Source: Henriciella sp. (GTDB lineage Bacteria; Pseudomonadota; Alphaproteobacteria; Caulobacterales; Hyphomonadaceae). Taken from it: 64,000 bases of DNA. Of this stretch, positions 17,177 through 25,638 are shown in pieces. The notes beneath the pieces were generated by a model. The model was not told the DNA's origin. It did not search any database and saw only the letters and a list, made by a program, of their open reading frames with translations. The translations under genes were made by a program, and so were the position numbers. Each line of letters starts with the position of its first letter. Position 1 is the first letter of the stretch. The stretch is taken from contig NZ_JAPYPG010000003.1 in NCBI RefSeq assembly GCF_029937755.1, forward strand, positions 186,001-250,000, given 5' to 3'.

Positions 17177-18037
17177 TCATACGCCCGGCTGAAAATCGAC
17201 GACGCACCGTCCGTCAGGATGCGCAATGATCGCTTCCTCCCCCAGCAGGGCGAGGACATGGTTCTCCCTGGCTGCCGCCTGCTGAACCGCCGCAATCCGG
17301 TTGGACGCCTTCCCAGCAATGTCCAGAAAAGACGTGTCGAATTCCTTTGCCTCAAAGAGGCGGACCTCTTCGCCGAAGATGGCTGTGGCCTCCTGCTGTG
17401 AGGACATTCCCCTCGTGGCCAGCTGTACGGTATCGGGCACCGGCACGCCGATTTCCTGAACCTCGACCTTTCCGCAGAGCTGTCGGCCCGGCATCAGCAC
17501 GTGCGCTGGACGGAGGGCGGCAAAGGTGACCGTCAGGGCTGCGGTGAAGCATGGTCCGAGCGGCTTGGCAGACAGGCCATCGAGGCCCGAGGGAACGTCA
17601 ACGGATACAACCGGCCCCTCCTGCCCGGCCAGCTTCGCCGGAACGCCATCGAGCGGCCGTGACAGCCCGCCACCGAACAGCGCATCGAGCGTGATCTCGG
17701 CCTTATCTTCCAACGCATCCTCCAGAACGCCGACCGGCCCGTCCCAGAGTGCTGCCGCGCGCGCACTGTCGCCTTTAAGCGAATCTGTAGCGCCCAGCAG
17801 ATAGACCCTGACCTTGCGTCCGGCATTGCGCAAATGCGCCGCAGCGATAAAGCCATCCCCGCCATTGCCGCCCGGACCGCAGAGCACGCGGATGCTGCCT
17901 TTCGGAAACGTGGCCTCCAGATGCTCGCCGACGCCTGTCCCGGCGCGCTTCATCACCTCGAAACTGTCTGTGCCCGCCTCGAAAACGTACTTTTCGGCGG
18001 CATACATCTGATCGGGCGTAATGATGGCGTGGCTCAT
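17177..18037 (-). CDS. nnrE: NAD(P)HX epimerase with remnant of a dehydratase domain
   Basis: A 286-residue protein. Residues 1-203 form a YjeF N-terminal (NnrE) epimerase domain with MKRAGTGVGEHL, the phosphate loop CGPGGNGGDGFIAAAHLR (53-70) and the catalytic-site stretch SVDVPSGLDG (145-154). This domain interconverts R- and S-NAD(P)HX during metabolite repair. The usual bifunctional protein is about 480-500 residues with a C-terminal NnrD ADP/ATP-dependent dehydratase. Here the tail (219-286) only retains pieces reminiscent of NnrD: GEEVRLF, AAVQQAAAREN and EEAIIAHPDGRCVV. The central ATP- and substrate-binding part and the C terminus are missing. The dehydratase is presumably inactive or encoded elsewhere. 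Confidence 0.85.
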   Translation of the reverse strand: MSHAIITPDQMYAAEKYVFEAGTDSFEVMKRAGTGVGEHLEATFPKGSIRVLCGPGGNGGDGFIAAAHLRNAGRKVRVYLLGATDSLKGDSARAAALWDGPVGVLEDALEDKAEITLDALFGGGLSRPLDGVPAKLAGQEGPVVSVDVPSGLDGLSAKPLGPCFTAALTVTFAALRPAHVLMPGRQLCGKVEVQEIGVPVPDTVQLATRGMSSQQEATAIFGEEVRLFEAKEFDTSFLDIAGKASNRIAAVQQAAARENHVLALLGEEAIIAHPDGRCVVDFQPGV

Positions 18038-18085
18038 GGTCTGCAGACTAGCGAACTCACCGCCCGCTGAACACCACGACCAGAG

Positions 18086-19480
18086 TCAGGCCGCAACCGC
18101 GCCGACCTGTCGCGGGAGTTCGAGAACTGCCCCGCCGACCGAGACCGCGAGCTGGCGGCTGACGGCGTTGAAGTCATCATTGTTGGATGCCAGCAGTTCC
18201 GGCGCAATCGTGCTGAACCGCCAGTCATGGCCGATCTTGCGGATCATCTCACGTACCATGGGAAGGTCATGGCCACCCCCGGTTGGCAGGATGTCGACAC
18301 GCACCTGCGTATGCGAGCCCTGCGAGAGGTAGCGCGCGAAATCGACCGCCAGATCGACCGACTGTTTGAACGTGTCGCGCAGGCGTTCGGCAAAGGCCTG
18401 GACATGCTCGTCTGCAAGGAACTCATCCAGCGTCATCTCGACAAACTGATCCCCCGCTTCGGCAACAACACGGCCTTCGGCGAAGAGTGTCTCCTTCAGG
18501 CTGCGCTGTCGCGCACGGATCATGGCGACGGCACCACGCGCGGCCGGATCATCGGGGAGAAGCCCCGCCTTGTTCACGAGAAGCCGGCGCAACTGCATAT
18601 CGAGAAAGTCGCCCGCCTGACGCAGCACACAGGCACTGCCTTCAATCTCGGCAACAACATTATGGCCGGGCCGGCCGGTCACAAAGGCCGCGAAATCGGA
18701 TGTGCCGCCCCCAATATCGGCCACGACAACAACCCGGCGCTCACCCGGTCTGAGTGAAGCAGCCGCAACAGCGGTTGCTTCCGGTACCGTTGCAGTGCCC
18801 GTTTCGGAAATCTCGAAGATCTCCTCGTCAGGAAAGTCGGACGTGTCTGGAATGGCATCGAACGCGTCGTGGATCGCGTCGTGGGCAAGACCTTCCTTGG
18901 ACAGGATATCGTCGCCGAACCTGTCCACAAGGATGAAGGCATGGCGAACAAGCGTGCGCAGCGTGGTTTCGCCCCAGTCGGCCCGCTCACGGTCCCAGGC
19001 CGGGCGAGCGATCCGGAAGCGCGGCGGCCAGTCGAGCTTGATCTCGCGGGCCGCATCTTCGGCACGGCGCAGGAGAAAGGCGAGGTAAAGCGTAATCAGC
19101 TTTCGGGCCGAATAGCCCTCCGTCGGATCGATCTCGACCGGCAGCCTGTCGTCCAGTTCATCAAGCGCATGCGTGCTCAGATACTGTTTCGGCGACATGA
19201 AAGGGGCGCGCCCGCGGCGTTCACCACGACGGGCTGCGGTCTCGGCATGCGCCCCGAAACGCACTGTGTCTTCGTCCACATAGAGCAGCGATGGCAGGAG
19301 GAATGGGTTGGTCGAGACATCCCGACCAATGGCTAGTCCGTGGATGTCCTGGGCCATCAGGTCCTCGGACATTTCCGAAGCGACGATCGAGACTTTCGAA
19401 TAGGCCGTGCCAAAGTCGATGCAGCCGATATGCGTATAATCGCGCTTCTGGAACAGTCTCTGAATCCAGCTCTTCGCCAT
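18086..19480 (-). CDS. Hsp70/actin-fold ATPase, no substrate-binding domain
   Basis: A 464-residue protein of the ASKHA (Hsp70/actin) ATPase superfamily. Nucleotide motifs are clear: phosphate-1 CIDFGTAYSKVSI (20-32), phosphate-2 VVVADIGGGTSDFAAF (251-266, core DIGGGTSD 255-262) and the adenosine motif ILPTGGGHD (397-404). The motif LLPSLLYV near 61 resembles the Hsp70 TPSVVYF strand. It ends shortly after the ATPase, with no beta-sandwich substrate domain or lid, so a canonical chaperone cycle is unlikely. It is co-directional with, and 11 bp downstream of, a winged-helix-like protein, which suggests a functional pair. Function unknown. Confidence 0.85.
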   Translation of the reverse strand: MAKSWIQRLFQKRDYTHIGCIDFGTAYSKVSIVASEMSEDLMAQDIHGLAIGRDVSTNPFLLPSLLYVDEDTVRFGAHAETAARRGERRGRAPFMSPKQYLSTHALDELDDRLPVEIDPTEGYSARKLITLYLAFLLRRAEDAAREIKLDWPPRFRIARPAWDRERADWGETTLRTLVRHAFILVDRFGDDILSKEGLAHDAIHDAFDAIPDTSDFPDEEIFEISETGTATVPEATAVAAASLRPGERRVVVVADIGGGTSDFAAFVTGRPGHNVVAEIEGSACVLRQAGDFLDMQLRRLLVNKAGLLPDDPAARGAVAMIRARQRSLKETLFAEGRVVAEAGDQFVEMTLDEFLADEHVQAFAERLRDTFKQSVDLAVDFARYLSQGSHTQVRVDILPTGGGHDLPMVREMIRKIGHDWRFSTIAPELLASNNDDFNAVSRQLAVSVGGAVLELPRQVGAVAA

Positions 19481-19491
19481 GAGGCTCCTCC

Positions 19492-20295
19492 TCAGTCTGC
19501 CGGGCTCACAAGGCCCCGCAGGACAACGATCTTCTGGTCTCTCGCAGTATGCTTAATGACTGGTTGCTTCATGACGATTGCCGCCTCTCCCGCATCCAGC
19601 TCTTCGAAACAGTCAAAATAGACCGGATCGAAATCGATCTCCTCGCCGCGCTCGAAGTCGGTCTCAAGCCCACGCTTGCGCGCGGCGAGACGGACATTCT
19701 GGAAGATCGCGTCGGCATTGAGGGAAAGCTGCTTCAAAGGATTGGCCTGCGTCTCTCCGGCAGACCGCTCCACCGCTTGCAGGCGCACCCCAAAGGCCGC
19801 CATGTCCTGCAGCGCCATTGCGAGCGCTTCTTCGCTGTCGCTCCAGGCCGCATCGCTGAGGTCTGATTCGGCAGAAGGCGTCTTCGTTTCCTTTTGGGTC
19901 GGTTCGGATGGCTTCAGTTTGCCGGATTTCCCATTGAAGAAGGCTTCGAGCGCGCCGGGATCTCCGCCAGCCTGCTTCAGCACCCCTTCGACCAGGGCAT
20001 TCATGGCGCCCAGCTTCATCGGTTCGCGCGGGACATCCATCGGGAAGTCGCGGGCCAGAAAGGCCCAGCCGGCGTCCGTAAGCTGGTGCGTGAAAGGATT
20101 TCGGGTGGTCTTGATCAACCCGAGCCCGGCAAGCTTCTTTCGATGCGCAGGGGTCATCCTGATCTGATAGCGTCCGCCCAGCTCCGCACTTTCCTTCAGC
20201 AGGCCGCCGGCTGCCATCAAGGCCACAAGAACGCCCCGCTCTACCGGTGTCAGATCTTCCAATTCCCGGACCTCGTCAGATGTCATCTGGCGCAA
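19492..20295 (-). CDS. Winged-helix-like protein paired with Hsp70-like ATPase
   Basis: A 267-residue protein I cannot name. The N-terminal ~90 residues look like a winged helix: LTPVERGVLVALMAAGG, a polar helix, RKKLAGLGLIKTT (recognition helix) and FTHQLTDAGWAFLARD (wing and helix). A low-complexity linker (SEPTQKETKTPSAESD) leads to a C-terminal alpha-beta region (DFDPVYFDCFEELDAGEAAIVMKQPVIKH). It probably starts at the ATG at 20295; an ATG three codons later is an alternative. It precedes the Hsp70-like gene by 11 bp and may act as its adaptor or client-recognition part (inference). Confidence 0.65.
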   Translation of the reverse strand: MRQMTSDEVRELEDLTPVERGVLVALMAAGGLLKESAELGGRYQIRMTPAHRKKLAGLGLIKTTRNPFTHQLTDAGWAFLARDFPMDVPREPMKLGAMNALVEGVLKQAGGDPGALEAFFNGKSGKLKPSEPTQKETKTPSAESDLSDAAWSDSEEALAMALQDMAAFGVRLQAVERSAGETQANPLKQLSLNADAIFQNVRLAARKRGLETDFERGEEIDFDPVYFDCFEELDAGEAAIVMKQPVIKHTARDQKIVVLRGLVSPAD

Positions 20296-20350
20296 GGCCT
20301 ACACCAGCCCGCAGGCAAGGCAAAGGCACTCTTTGGGCAGGCCATGGCCT

Positions 20351-21895
20351 TTAACGGCCATCCGCTGCGGTCTCATCGGCTTGCGCGATCTGCGCAAGGA
20401 TGTCCCGGCTTATGGCGTCCACCGGCCTGTCGGCATCCACGGAGCGCCAGTCAGGGCCAAGATCATCGGGTTCAGCCTGTGCCGCGGCGACCTGCACATC
20501 CGCATCGGATGCATCGTTGTGGCGGCCCGACACGCGCGACAGCCGAACCTCCCGAGGCGCCTCCAGCCAGAAGGCCTGGGTGTGTACGCCGCTTATCCTC
20601 CCGATCAGGTCCCTGGCCGAGCGTTCCTTGAACGTCGCATCGGCCAGCACGCTCGCGCCAGATGAAACCGCTGCCCCGGCATGGTCCCGCAGGGCATGAT
20701 AGACCTCAGCCCGCTGGTCATCCGAATAGGCGTCCGCTGCGGCTCTCGTGGCTTCAGGGCTTTTACCCGTTCCGGACTTGCGCAATACATCGCTGCGCAG
20801 CAGCCGCGCGCCCACGGCTCCGGGAAGGTACGGAGCGACCTCGGCCGCAACGGTCGACTTGCCCGTGCCAGACAGTCCGCCGATCGCGACGGAGAGTGGC
20901 TTTTCCCGTTTCATCAGATCGAAGGCCAGAGCGCGATAGGTCTGCGCCTCGTCCAGCTTGCCGGCTTCCACCGCCACGGCCATGCGCACGCTCGCGCGCA
21001 GCGCCATGAAGAAAGGCAGGAGCGCCAGCGCTTCTTCGGTCTCGCCCGAACTGTCCCAGTAGCGGTTCATGATGATGTTGGCTTCCCGGCGCAGCCCGCT
21101 ATGGCGCATGTCCATCAGCAGGAAAGCGAGATCGTAAAGCACATCGATCGTAGCGAGGCGCTCATCGAATTCCAGCGCATCGAACGGTGTCACCTCCCCC
21201 TCGAACACGCAGATATTGCGAAGATGAAGGTCGCCATGCGTGCGCCGGACCTTGCCACCGGCGCGGCGTCTCTCGATCAGAGGGTCGAGATGCGCCAGCG
21301 CCGCATCCAGGGCGTCAAACGGCGCATGCTCCCCGACCTTCAGGCCCTGGCGCTCTGCGCCATCGGCTTCAGTCTTGCGGAGGCCCCGGATGACGTCACG
21401 GTAGTCTGCCGTATGACCGGCAGTCAGTACCGGCGCCAGACCGGCATGCATCTCGGCAATCCGGTCGGCCGTGCGCACGGCAAGACCGGTATCGAACGAT
21501 CCGGCGTCTGCCAGCTGGTCGAGCTGCTGGCTGGTATCGAAACGCTTCATCGTGACGACCCAGTCGAGCGCCTCGCCCTCCCCGTCGAGATGCAGCCGGC
21601 CGTCGGCATCGCGCGCCAGGGCGAAGGTCCCGAGATAGAGCGGGCTTCCCATGCGCCGGTTGATCTCGACTTCAGCGCGGCAGGCCGCGTGGCGGCGCTC
21701 GATGGTGGAGAAATCCACGAACGGCATGCGAACGGGCTTCTTGAGCTTGAACGCCCGATCGCCGGCCAGAAGGATTTCGCTGAGGTGGGTTTCGAAACGG
21801 GTGACAGGGCCAGCCACATCCTCAATGCCGCCGGCCTCAATCAGATCGGCCAGCATATCAGCGCTTGTTCGGCTTGCGGCTCTGCTCTGCACCAT
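20351..21895 (-). CDS. Bifunctional aminoglycoside-phosphotransferase-like/AAA kinase protein
   Basis: A 514-residue fusion seen in many bacteria (COG2187 + COG0645 type). The N-terminal half is a protein-kinase-like phosphotransferase: AFKLKKPVRMPFVDFST, catalytic loop RTHGDLHLRNICVFEG and metal-site VTPFDALEFDE. The C-terminal half is a P-loop kinase: VAIGGLSGTGKSTVAAEV, then SSGASVLADATFKERSARD. No substrate is assigned; small-molecule phosphorylation is expected. A GTG at 21988 would lengthen it by 31 residues of unusual composition; ATG 21895 or 21856 is more likely. It is 55 bp upstream of the winged-helix/Hsp70-like pair and may be in the same transcript. Confidence 0.8.
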   Translation of the reverse strand: MVQSRAASRTSADMLADLIEAGGIEDVAGPVTRFETHLSEILLAGDRAFKLKKPVRMPFVDFSTIERRHAACRAEVEINRRMGSPLYLGTFALARDADGRLHLDGEGEALDWVVTMKRFDTSQQLDQLADAGSFDTGLAVRTADRIAEMHAGLAPVLTAGHTADYRDVIRGLRKTEADGAERQGLKVGEHAPFDALDAALAHLDPLIERRRAGGKVRRTHGDLHLRNICVFEGEVTPFDALEFDERLATIDVLYDLAFLLMDMRHSGLRREANIIMNRYWDSSGETEEALALLPFFMALRASVRMAVAVEAGKLDEAQTYRALAFDLMKREKPLSVAIGGLSGTGKSTVAAEVAPYLPGAVGARLLRSDVLRKSGTGKSPEATRAAADAYSDDQRAEVYHALRDHAGAAVSSGASVLADATFKERSARDLIGRISGVHTQAFWLEAPREVRLSRVSGRHNDASDADVQVAAAQAEPDDLGPDWRSVDADRPVDAISRDILAQIAQADETAADGR

Positions 21896-22003
21896 TCCGC
21901 ACTCTCGACTTCCCGACTGGACCATACATTTCAGCAGGGGGTCGTCCAAGGGGACGTCCGGGCCGACCCCGGACTGCCGGGAGAGCACTCCAAGTGAGGA
22001 TGC

Positions 22004-22348
22004 TCAGGCCTCCCCGACCGGCCCCTCGCCGTAATAGTTGCAAAGTGTGTCAATGATCGCGTTCCCGACACCGTCAACTATCCGGTAATAGATCGTCTGC
22101 GCATCACGGCGTGTCTCGACCAGGCCCTCGGCGCGCAGTTTCGCGAGATGCTGCGAGACCGCAGAGAGCGACTGTCCGGCTGTTGCAGCAAGCTGGTGGA
22201 CCGGCATCTCGCCATTGGTCAGCGTACACATGATCTTCAGACGCGTTTCATTGGCCATGGCGCGCAGCGTGCCGCAGGCTTCTTCCAACTGGGTGGATAG
22301 CACCTCAAAAGCATCGGCATTTGTCGGGCGGGTTGCGGGTGTGCTCAT
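22004..22348 (-). CDS. ArsR-family regulator with SqrR/BigR-like cysteines
   Basis: A 114-residue winged-helix repressor. The recognition region QSLSAVSQHLAKLRAEGLVETRRDAQTIYYRI closely follows the BigR/SqrR subgroup. Cys41 (KIMCTL) and Cys103 (DTLCNYY) fall at about the positions of the two cysteines that form a tetrasulfide bridge in SqrR when cells meet sulfide or persulfide; Cys25 is additional. It therefore probably releases DNA in response to sulfane sulfur. Its ATG overlaps the RND-pump stop by 4 bases, making it the last gene of the rhodanese-adaptor-pump-regulator operon and probably an autoregulator of the divergent sulfide locus. Confidence 0.85.
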   Translation of the reverse strand: MSTPATRPTNADAFEVLSTQLEEACGTLRAMANETRLKIMCTLTNGEMPVHQLAATAGQSLSAVSQHLAKLRAEGLVETRRDAQTIYYRIVDGVGNAIIDTLCNYYGEGPVGEA

Positions 22349-25300
22349 GCGGGCGAAACTTTCGTGTTTTGCATCGAGCCCTCATCCGGCTCTGTCTTGG
22401 GCTCCGGGGTCCAGTCGGGCCCCCTCAAGGCGATATAGATCGCTGGTATTACAAGCACAGTCAGCGCGGTGGAAGAAGCAAGGCCGAACAGCAGTGAAAT
22501 CGCCAGGCCCTGGAAAATTGGATCGGTCAGGATCACTGCCGCCCCGATCATCGCAGCGAGCGCCGTCAGGAGGATCGGTTTGAAGCGAATCGCGCCGGCA
22601 TCAAGCAAGACCTCCTTGATCGGCCGCTCCCCGGTCTGGCCGTGCTTGACGAAATCCACCAGCAGGATCGAATTGCGGACGATAATCCCCGCCAGCGCGA
22701 TAAAGCCGATCATGGATGTCGCCGTGAAGGCCGCGCCGAAGATCCAGTGCCCGATCATGATGCCGATCAGCGTGAGCGGCACAGGCGTTAGGATGAGCAG
22801 CGGCGTGCGGAAGGTCCCGAACTGGGCGACCACCAGGATGTAGATGGCAATCAGGGCGACGCCAAAAGCCATCCCCATGTCCCGGAAGGTGACATAGGTG
22901 ATCTCCCATTCGCCGTCCCAGAGAATAGTTGTCGAGGTCTCGTCCTCGGGCTGCCCGTAAAGGCGGATGGCGGGTTCTTCGAGGCCTGCTCCGGCCCAGT
23001 CAAAGGCGGCCACACGGTCCTGGATTTCCAGCATGCCGTAGATCGGCGCCTCGTACCGGCCCGCCAGTTCTCCCATGACCATGTCAGCGAAATAGCCATC
23101 ACGGCGGAAGATGGTCTGCGAGCCGGGCTCCATGACGGGGGCGACCAGCGTGCCAAGCTCGACGGGTTGGCTGGCGCCGGATGCGAGCCTGCGCGGAACC
23201 GGAAGGCTCGCCACCTGCTGCGACCAGACCTTGGCGGCCTTTGGCAGGCGGATCGTCACGGGAAGCGGATCCCGCCCCTCGCCGCGGGGGACGACACCCA
23301 CGGTCTGCCCGGAATAGACGAGCGCGATGGTGTCGAGCACATCCTGCTCGGCCACGCCACGATCCGTGGCCAGCGTCTCGTCGACCGACAGCACCATGCG
23401 CGGCGGTGGACGGCCATAGGAGTTGTCGACATCGACGATAAATGGCGTCTCGACAAAGAGCTGCTCGAGGATCGCCGCCGTCTCACGGCGTGTTTCAGTA
23501 TCGGGGCCATAGATTTCAGCCAGCAGCGTCGACAGGACGGGCGGCCCCGGCGGAACCTCGACCACTTTCACACGCGTCCCTTCTGGTAGGGGAACCACCG
23601 ACAGGCGGTCACGAAGGTCCAGCGCAATGTCATGGCTGGACCGCTTGCGCTCTCCCTTTTCCAGCAGGTTTACCTGCAGGTCACCCAGTTCGGGCGACTT
23701 GCGCAGAAAGTAGTGGCGCACGAGCCCATTGAAATTGAAAGGTGCGGCCGTGCCGGCATAGGCCTGGACGGACTCCACTTCCTCGACATCCTGCATTTCA
23801 GCGGCCAGCGCAAAGAGCGTGCGTTCGGTATCTTCCAGCGCCGCGCCTTCCGGCATGTCGAGCACGACCTGGATTTCCGACTTGTTGTCGAAGGGCAGCA
23901 GCTTCACCGTCACCGCCTTTGTCGCGAACAGGGTGAGCGAGGCAAGCGTAGCGACGCCGACCAGCGCGAGGAATATCCAGGCATTGCGCCGCGAGGCGAC
24001 GATCGGGCCGGCCACCGAGCGGTAGAAACGGCCAAGGCGCGTGGCCTCAGGCCCAGACAGCGCGTTCTCCTCGCCGCTCGCACCGTGACCGTGCAGCGGC
24101 GCATTGCCGGCGATCTTCATGAGCAGCCAGGGCGCAATGCCCACAGCGACGAAGAAGGAAAACAGCATGGCTGCCGACGCATTCGCCGGGATCGGCGCCA
24201 TGTATGGCCCCATCAGGCCGGAGACGAACATCATCGGCAGGAGGGCCGCGATAACCGTGAGCGTCGCAACGATGGTCGGGTTACCGACCTCGGAGACGGC
24301 GTCGATGGCGCCCTGCACCCGCGAGCGCCCGTCCTTCATCGCCCAGTGGCGCGCAATATTCTCGATCATCACGATGGCATCGTCGACGAGGATACCGATG
24401 GAGAAGATCAGCGCGAACAGGCTGACGCGGTTGATCGTGTAGCCCATCATCAGCGACGCAAAGAGCGTCAGGAGGATGGTCGTCGGAATAACGATCAGCG
24501 TCACCAGCGCCTCGCGCCAGCCAATGGCGAAAGCGATCAGGATCACGATGGAGACGGTTGCCAGCCCCAGGTGAAAGAGCAGCTCATTGGCCTTGTGATT
24601 GGCCGTCTCGCCATAATTTCGCGTGACCTCGATGTTCACGCCTTCGGGGATCATCTCTTCCTCGAGATGCTCAAGGCGCTCAAGGATCTGCTCGGCAACG
24701 ACAACCGCATTCGCGCCGGGCCGCTTGGCAAGAGACAGGGTGACGGCTGGCAGGGTCCTGAAGCCTGCGCCGGCTTCGGAGCGTTCCAGCGTCCAGGCCC
24801 GCGCTTCCATCTCGACACCCGAGACGCGAATGGATGCGACATCACTGAGATAGACGTTCCGGCCATCGGCCGCGCGGAGCTGCAAACGCTCCAGTTCGCC
24901 AATCGCGACAAGCCGGTCGCCCGCCTGGACGAGAATGGATTGTCCTTCCTGGCGCGCCATACCGACAGGCCCGGCCCGCACGGCTTGCGAGGCAGCTTCC
25001 ACGACGGACTGCACGGGAATGCCATAGGTCGCGAGGGCTTCGATATCGGGCTCGATGCGAAGTTCCAGCGAGCGGCCGCCAACAATGTTGGTCAGGCCGA
25101 CATCCTCAATCTTGAGAAGCTCCTTCATCAGCTCATCGCCGAGCATGCGCAGGCTGGTATCGGTCCAGACCTGCCCGGTCCACGGCTCTGGCGAGAGGGT
25201 GAGCGTCACGATGGCGACGTCATCAATGCCGCGCCCGACGACCTGCGGCATCGGGACTTCCGGCGGAATGCGGTCGATATTGGCACGGATCTTTTCGTGG

Positions 25301-25638
25301 ATGCGCAGGATGGCATCATCGGAATCGGTGCCGACCATGAAGCGCGCGGTCACTACGGCGCCGTCATCACGGCTCTGGCTGTAAACATGTTCGACATCGG
25401 GGATCGCCTTGACGATCTCCTCCAGCGGTTCGCTGACCTGCTCGACGACATCTGCGGCACGAAGGCCCGGCGACTGGACGAGAATATCGACCATCGGCAC
25501 GGAAATCTGGGGCTCTTCCTCGCGCGGGATCGTCAGGAGCGCGACAAGACCGACGGCCAGTGCGGCCAGCAGCAGGAGCGGGGTCAGAGGCGAGCGGATG
25601 GTCGCGCGCGTAATCGACCCGGAGATATCGGCTTTCAT
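22345..25638 (-). CDS. RND efflux transporter, inner-membrane permease
   Basis: A 1097-residue AcrB/HAE-like permease. The N terminus has the first membrane segment (SPLTPLLLLAALAVGLVALL), then porter loops. The proton-relay aspartates are in GILVDDAIVMIENIARH (TM4), and the second half holds GIIVRNSILLVDFVKHG. The variable RND termini give no substrate. Its ATG overlaps the adaptor stop by 4 bases, and the ArsR gene overlaps its own stop. Together with the adaptor upstream and the TolC-type channel at 29103 it would form a complete tripartite pump spanning the envelope. Placement inside a sulfide-response locus suggests export of a sulfur-related or electrophilic toxic compound (inference). 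Confidence 0.93.
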   Translation of the reverse strand: MKADISGSITRATIRSPLTPLLLLAALAVGLVALLTIPREEEPQISVPMVDILVQSPGLRAADVVEQVSEPLEEIVKAIPDVEHVYSQSRDDGAVVTARFMVGTDSDDAILRIHEKIRANIDRIPPEVPMPQVVGRGIDDVAIVTLTLSPEPWTGQVWTDTSLRMLGDELMKELLKIEDVGLTNIVGGRSLELRIEPDIEALATYGIPVQSVVEAASQAVRAGPVGMARQEGQSILVQAGDRLVAIGELERLQLRAADGRNVYLSDVASIRVSGVEMEARAWTLERSEAGAGFRTLPAVTLSLAKRPGANAVVVAEQILERLEHLEEEMIPEGVNIEVTRNYGETANHKANELLFHLGLATVSIVILIAFAIGWREALVTLIVIPTTILLTLFASLMMGYTINRVSLFALIFSIGILVDDAIVMIENIARHWAMKDGRSRVQGAIDAVSEVGNPTIVATLTVIAALLPMMFVSGLMGPYMAPIPANASAAMLFSFFVAVGIAPWLLMKIAGNAPLHGHGASGEENALSGPEATRLGRFYRSVAGPIVASRRNAWIFLALVGVATLASLTLFATKAVTVKLLPFDNKSEIQVVLDMPEGAALEDTERTLFALAAEMQDVEEVESVQAYAGTAAPFNFNGLVRHYFLRKSPELGDLQVNLLEKGERKRSSHDIALDLRDRLSVVPLPEGTRVKVVEVPPGPPVLSTLLAEIYGPDTETRRETAAILEQLFVETPFIVDVDNSYGRPPPRMVLSVDETLATDRGVAEQDVLDTIALVYSGQTVGVVPRGEGRDPLPVTIRLPKAAKVWSQQVASLPVPRRLASGASQPVELGTLVAPVMEPGSQTIFRRDGYFADMVMGELAGRYEAPIYGMLEIQDRVAAFDWAGAGLEEPAIRLYGQPEDETSTTILWDGEWEITYVTFRDMGMAFGVALIAIYILVVAQFGTFRTPLLILTPVPLTLIGIMIGHWIFGAAFTATSMIGFIALAGIIVRNSILLVDFVKHGQTGERPIKEVLLDAGAIRFKPILLTALAAMIGAAVILTDPIFQGLAISLLFGLASSTALTVLVIPAIYIALRGPDWTPEPKTEPDEGSMQNTKVSPA

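Noticed and set aside
18086..21895. Antiphage defence island around the Hsp70-like ATPase and kinase fusion
   Set aside because: No nuclease, restriction, toxin or mobile gene lies nearby, and flanking genes are housekeeping-like. The kinase fusion is widespread in bacteria.
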